A stretch of DNA of 64,000 nt from DYRB01 sp963802205. GTDB taxonomy: Bacteria; Pseudomonadota; Gammaproteobacteria; Chromatiales; Chromatiaceae. The stretch is from assembly GCA_963802205.1 (NCBI GenBank), contig CAWDHW010000008.1, positions 28,931 through 92,930 of the forward strand, read 5' to 3'. A program made the translations under genes and the position numbers. Numbering within the stretch: the first letter of the stretch is position 1; each line of letters starts with the position of its first letter. The notes beneath the pieces were generated by a model. That model saw only the letters and a list, made by a program, of their open reading frames with translations, had not been told where the DNA came from and searched no databases. Positions 60,708-64,000 of this stretch are shown here, one piece after another.

Positions 60708-62080
60708 TGCAGAAGCCAACGGCAGAACCCCAGGCCACCCTGCTCATCGTGGACGACGAGGCCGTCGCCCGGCAGAACCTCGCCCACGCCTTTCGCAAGG
60801 AGGGCTATGCGGTTGCGACCTGTGCCGATGGAGTCGCGGCGTTGGAGGAACTGGCCCGTCGGCCCTTCGACCTGGTTCTCACCGACCTTCGGATGCCGGG
60901 GATAGACGGCATGGCCCTGCTGGCAGAGGTTCGCGCCCGCTGGCCCGAGACGCGGGTCATCATGCTCACCGGCTATGCCTCCCTGGACAATGCCGTGGCG
61001 GCGATGAAGGCCGGGGCCTTCCATTACCTGGCCAAGCCCTTCCGCCTGGACGAGGTCCGCGAGCTGGTGGCCCGCGCCCTGGAGGTGATCCGGCTGGCGC
61101 GGGAGAACCGCCAATTGCGCGAGGAGGTGACGACCCTGCGCTCCGGGGCTCGGATTATCACCCAGGACCCGGCCATGATGACCCTGCTGGAGACGGCGAG
61201 CCGTATCGCCGCGACCCAGGTCAACGTCCTGATCGGCGGCGAGAGCGGGACCGGCAAGGGGCTCCTGGCCCGATTCGTCCACGAGCATAGCCCGCGGCGG
61301 GGTGGGCCCTTCGTCGGCATCAACTGCGGGGCCCTGCACGAGGAACTCCTGGCCAACGAGCTGTTCGGCCACGAGAAGGGGGCCTTTACCGGGGCTCAGT
61401 CGGAGCGCAAGGGTCTGATCGAGGTTGCCGAGGGCGGCACCCTCTTTTTGGACGAGATCGGCGAGACCTCCCAGGGGATGCAGGTCAAGCTGCTGCGGGT
61501 GATCGAGGAACGCGAGTTGTTCCGGGTGGGGGGCAACAAGCCGGTCCGGGTGGACCTGCGTTTCATCGCCGCCACCAACCGGGACCTGGCCGAGGCCGTG
61601 GAGGAGAGGCGCTTCCGGCGCGACCTCTATTTCCGGCTCAACGTGGTCGAGTTCAAGCTCCCGCCGCTGGCCGACCGGCGCGGTGACATCCCGCTGCTCG
61701 CCCGCCACTTCCTCCAACGGCAGGCGACCCTGCTCGGGCGGCCCCCGTGCACGATCAGCCCCGAGGCCATGGAACTGCTCATGGCCTACGATTACCCCGG
61801 GAACATCCGGGAATTGGCGAACCTCATCGAACGCGGCGTCGCCCTGGCCGAGGGCGATACGGTGGAGGTCCGCCACATCCCGGACCACCTGAGGGCGGTC
61901 AAGCTCAGCGTCCTACGCCAGAGCGCCGACCGGCTCCCTACCCTGGAGGAGCAGGAGCGCCAATACGTTCTGCTCGCCCTGGAGCGGACCGGGGGCAACC
62001 GCACCCAGGCCGCGCAGATCCTCGGTATCGACCGGGTTTCCCTATGGCGCAAGCTCAAGCGCTATGGGCTCGCGGAGTGA
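60707..62080 (+). CDS. Sigma54-dependent response regulator (NtrC family)
   Basis: A 457-residue regulator. REC domain (DD16-17, phospho-acceptor Asp60 in LVLTDLRMPG), AAA+ domain with Walker A GGESGTGKG and the sigma54-contacting GAFTGA in HEKGAFTGAQ, and a C-terminal Fis-type helix-turn-helix (GGNRTQAAQILGIDRVSLWRKL). It activates RNA polymerase-sigma54 by ATP-driven remodelling. The ATG at 60707 overlaps the kinase stop by one base; TTG at 60704 is an alternative. The nearest sigma54 promoter is that of the divergent operon, the probable target. Confidence 0.94.
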   Translation: MQKPTAEPQATLLIVDDEAVARQNLAHAFRKEGYAVATCADGVAALEELARRPFDLVLTDLRMPGIDGMALLAEVRARWPETRVIMLTGYASLDNAVAAMKAGAFHYLAKPFRLDEVRELVARALEVIRLARENRQLREEVTTLRSGARIITQDPAMMTLLETASRIAATQVNVLIGGESGTGKGLLARFVHEHSPRRGGPFVGINCGALHEELLANELFGHEKGAFTGAQSERKGLIEVAEGGTLFLDEIGETSQGMQVKLLRVIEERELFRVGGNKPVRVDLRFIAATNRDLAEAVEERRFRRDLYFRLNVVEFKLPPLADRRGDIPLLARHFLQRQATLLGRPPCTISPEAMELLMAYDYPGNIRELANLIERGVALAEGDTVEVRHIPDHLRAVKLSVLRQSADRLPTLEEQERQYVLLALERTGGNRTQAAQILGIDRVSLWRKLKRYGLAE

Positions 62081-62132
62081 GCCGCACGGGTGTAACCCCC
62101 TCCGCTCATGAACGCCTATCTGAAGAGGGCCT

Positions 62133-62594
62133 ATGTACAGCATCGAACAACGCATCCCTGCCACCGAAACCGTCGATGACCGGCTGGTGGCGCCCTTTGA
62201 TCTGCGGCAGAAGAGCCGCGTTCGGGTGACCCTGGCCTCCGGCGCTGAGGCGGGGCTGTTCCTGGGGCGCGGCACCGTGCTGCGCCACGGCGATTGCCTG
62301 AGGACCGATTGTGGCCGGGTGATTCGGGTCGAGGCGGCACCGGAGCGGGTCCTGACGGTGCGGGCCGACGGCCACGCAGCCCTCTTGCGGGCGGCCTACC
62401 ACCTGGGCAACCGGCATGTGCCCCTGGAGATCGGGGCGGACTGGCTGCGCCTGGGGTTCGACCCGGTCCTGCGGGACATGCTCATCGGGCTGGGTGTGGG
62501 GGTGGTGGAAGAGCAGGCGCCTTTCGAGCCGGAGGGCGGGGCCTATCAGGGGCATGGCGATCCTTCGCACCAGCACCGGCACCAGCATGGCTAG
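62133..62594 (+). CDS. ureE: Urease accessory protein UreE
   Basis: Nickel metallochaperone for urease. The 153-residue protein has the N-terminal beta part (ATETVDDRLVAPFDLRQKSRVRV), the metal-binding AAYHLGNRHVPLEI with the conserved His in GNRH, and a C-terminal His-rich tail HGDPSHQHRHQHG. It begins the ureE-ureF-ureG block. Its stop is overlapped by the start of a small ORF (ATGGCTAG). The structural genes ureABC and ureD are not in this window. Confidence 0.95.
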   Translation: MYSIEQRIPATETVDDRLVAPFDLRQKSRVRVTLASGAEAGLFLGRGTVLRHGDCLRTDCGRVIRVEAAPERVLTVRADGHAALLRAAYHLGNRHVPLEIGADWLRLGFDPVLRDMLIGLGVGVVEEQAPFEPEGGAYQGHGDPSHQHRHQHG

Positions 62595-62709
62595 CGAGGC
62601 TGCGCCTCAGACCGATCGCCCGGCGCGTGAACCGCGGATGCCGGACAAGCGGCTGATCCAATTGCACCGATGTGAGCTTGTTTGCGGCGACGTGCCCTTC
62701 TTCGACTGA
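62587..62709 (+). CDS. Candidate 40-aa ORF between ureE and ureF
   Basis: ATG at 62587 overlaps the ureE stop by eight bases (ATGGCTAG) and the frame ends with TGA at 62707-62709, directly abutting the ureF ATG (TGAATG). The 40-residue peptide has a basic centre (MPDKRLIQLHRC) and a terminal GDVPFFD. Exact fit between stop and start suggests translational coupling. It could be a leftover of extra sequence or a genuine small protein; I recognise no family. Confidence 0.35.
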   Translation: MASEAAPQTDRPAREPRMPDKRLIQLHRCELVCGDVPFFD

Positions 62710-63396
62710 ATGTCCCCCATGAACCCCCACCTGATCCCCCTCCTGCACCTGGCGAGCCCCCAACTCCCGGTGGGGGGCTTTGCCTGGTCCCAGGGGCTGG
62801 AGGCCGCGGTCGAGGCCGGTCTGGTGAGCGATGCGGCGAGCGCCGGGGTCTGGATCGCCGGGGTCCTGGATGCCTCCCTGGCGCGCTTCGAGGCCCCGCT
62901 CCTGGCAGGCCTGACGAGCGCCTGGCGGGAGGGACGGAACCTGGAGATCGAGCACCTGAACGGCCTCTTCGCCGCCTCCCGGGAGACCTCCGAACTGCGG
63001 GACGAGACCGAGCGCATGGGCCGGGCCCTGGGGATCTGGCTGCGGGACCTGACCGTGACCGGGAGGGCGCAATTGCAGGTGCTCGCAGGGCTAGAGCCCC
63101 TGACCTATCCGGCCGCCTTCGCCTGCGCCGCGGCGGCCCTGGGGCTGGGGTCCGGGGACGCCGTGACGGCCTACCTCTGGGCCTGGCTGGAGAATCAGGT
63201 GATGGCGGCGGTCAAGCTGGTCCCCTTGGGCCAGACCGCCGGGCAGCGGCTCTTGCTGGACCTGGGTGCCGGCCTGCCGGCCATCGCGCAGCGCGCCCTG
63301 GTCCTGCCGGAGTCGGAGTGGTCCGGCCTGGCCCCGGGGCTCGCCATCCTGTCGAGCCGGCATGAAACCCAGTATTCACGGCTGTTTCGCTCCTGA
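62710..63396 (+). CDS. ureF: Urease accessory protein UreF
   Basis: Scaffold protein that binds UreG and UreD (UreH) for urease activation. The 228-residue protein starts LIPLLHLASPQLPVGGFAWSQGLE, the family signature, and has GRALGIWL, AQLQVLAGLEPLTYPAAFACAA and AWLENQVMAAVKLVPLGQTAGQ. A second ATG at 62719 (MNPHLIPLL) is an equally good start. It precedes ureG by 41 bases. Confidence 0.95.
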   Translation: MSPMNPHLIPLLHLASPQLPVGGFAWSQGLEAAVEAGLVSDAASAGVWIAGVLDASLARFEAPLLAGLTSAWREGRNLEIEHLNGLFAASRETSELRDETERMGRALGIWLRDLTVTGRAQLQVLAGLEPLTYPAAFACAAAALGLGSGDAVTAYLWAWLENQVMAAVKLVPLGQTAGQRLLLDLGAGLPAIAQRALVLPESEWSGLAPGLAILSSRHETQYSRLFRS

Positions 63397-63437
63397 TCCG
63401 GGCGACTGCTCCTATCGATCCCGTCCGGAGGCGGCAT

Positions 63438-64000
63438 ATGAACAAGAGACCCCCCTTGCGTGTCGGCGTCGGCGGCCCCGTTGGGTCCGGCAAGACCGCC
63501 CTGGTCGAGGCCCTGTGCCGGCGCCTCCGCGATCGCTACGAGATCGCCGTGGTGACCAACGACATCTATACGAAAGAGGACATGGAGATCCTGGTCCGGG
63601 CCCAGGCCCTGGCCCCGGAGCGCATCGTGGGGGTGGAGACCGGTGGCTGCCCGCACACGGCGATCCGCGAGGACGCCTCCATGAACCTGGAGGCCATCGC
63701 GCGCCTGCAAGAGACCTTCCCGGGACTGGACCTGATCTTCGTCGAGTCCGGCGGCGACAATCTGGCGGCGACCTTCAGCCCCGAGTTGTCGGACCTGACC
63801 CTCTATGTGATCGATGTGGCCGGGGGGGAGAAGATCCCGCGCAAGGGCGGACCCGGGATCACCAAGTCCGACCTGCTGATTATCAACAAGACCGATCTGG
63901 CCCCGCTGGTGGGGGCCTCCCTGGAGGTCATGGACCGCGACAGCCGGCGCATGCGCGGGTCGCGGCCCTGGGTCTTCACCAACCTCAAGACCGGGGATGG
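63438..64000 (+). CDS. ureG: Urease accessory GTPase UreG, partial at window end
   Basis: Nickel-binding GTPase of urease maturation. The visible 187 codons (cut by the window) include P-loop GVGGPVGSGKTALVEAL, the metal-binding CPHT in TGGCPHTAIREDASMNL, the switch-like FVESGGDNL and VIDVAGGEKIPRKGGPGI, and the guanine-specificity NKTDLAP. The full protein should be about 205-210 residues, so only the last few residues are missing. CGGAGG precedes the ATG. Confidence 0.96.
   Translation, partial: MNKRPPLRVGVGGPVGSGKTALVEALCRRLRDRYEIAVVTNDIYTKEDMEILVRAQALAPERIVGVETGGCPHTAIREDASMNLEAIARLQETFPGLDLIFVESGGDNLAATFSPELSDLTLYVIDVAGGEKIPRKGGPGITKSDLLIINKTDLAPLVGASLEVMDRDSRRMRGSRPWVFTNLKTGD

Overview
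The window is a high-GC chromosome segment that looks like a gammaproteobacterium, most likely a purple sulfur bacterium or close relative (Chromatiaceae-like). This is inferred from the protein character, from a Calvin-cycle/glycolysis block (tkt, gap, pgk, pyk, class II fba), from the purN-purM / hda synteny usual in Gammaproteobacteria, from an intact OxyR, and from dispersed GC-rich palindromes between genes. No rRNA, tRNA or CRISPR array was seen.

Layout. 0.4-8.5 kb: a thioredoxin-like gene, then tkt-gap-pgk-pyk-fba on the + strand, closed by a strong intrinsic terminator. 8.5-10 kb: a small accessory patch with palindromic repeats, an overlapping toxin-antitoxin pair and a decayed ISAs1-type transposase. 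10-13.4 kb (- strand): an anchored proline-rich protein, folE2, phoU and a HAD hydrolase. 13.4-15.4 kb: two pseudogenes (a Cache/HAMP protein that has lost its output domain, and a substrate-binding protein). 15.4-25.9 kb: two esterases, ispA-xseB, divergent parE, a Bcr-type MFS exporter, a Wzx-like flippase, a higBA locus whose toxin carries an in-frame stop, a DsbA-like protein and a YqhA-like protein. 25.9-30.4 kb: gene fragments (RecD-type helicase tail, MBL/CDF chimera) among an EVE protein, a CDF transporter, a CopD-like protein, a DUF6279 lipoprotein and an SCP2 protein.

30.5-41.4 kb (- strand): a MoxR / DUF58 / DUF2269-like / DUF4381 / BatA / BatB / BatC / BatD / ppx cluster. Its TPR protein carries a long charged region with twelve 36-bp repeats and is interrupted by one +1 frameshift. 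42-45.4 kb: a metallophosphoesterase preceded by a candidate 31-aa CxxC ORF, small unknown proteins and a second CDF transporter. 45.5-49.6 kb: purMN, a CDP-alcohol phosphotransferase, a spermidine-synthase-like protein and hda (frameshifted). 49.7-55.9 kb: wrbA-arsC, a periplasmic thioredoxin, acyP-sfsA, oxyR-rubrerythrin, a NodB-like deacetylase and a GNAT enzyme.

56-62 kb holds the most interesting unit. A TauE/SafE permease fused to two UspA domains, a 78-aa membrane protein and a Usp-like protein form a - strand operon, transcribed divergently from a histidine kinase / sigma54-activator pair. The intergenic region carries a near-consensus -24/-12 promoter facing the operon and two similar 15-bp inverted-repeat sites placed like enhancer sites. 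I read this as an uncharacterised sigma54-controlled two-component/stress/anion-transport module. The window ends in ureE, a possible 40-aa ORF, ureF and a partial ureG.
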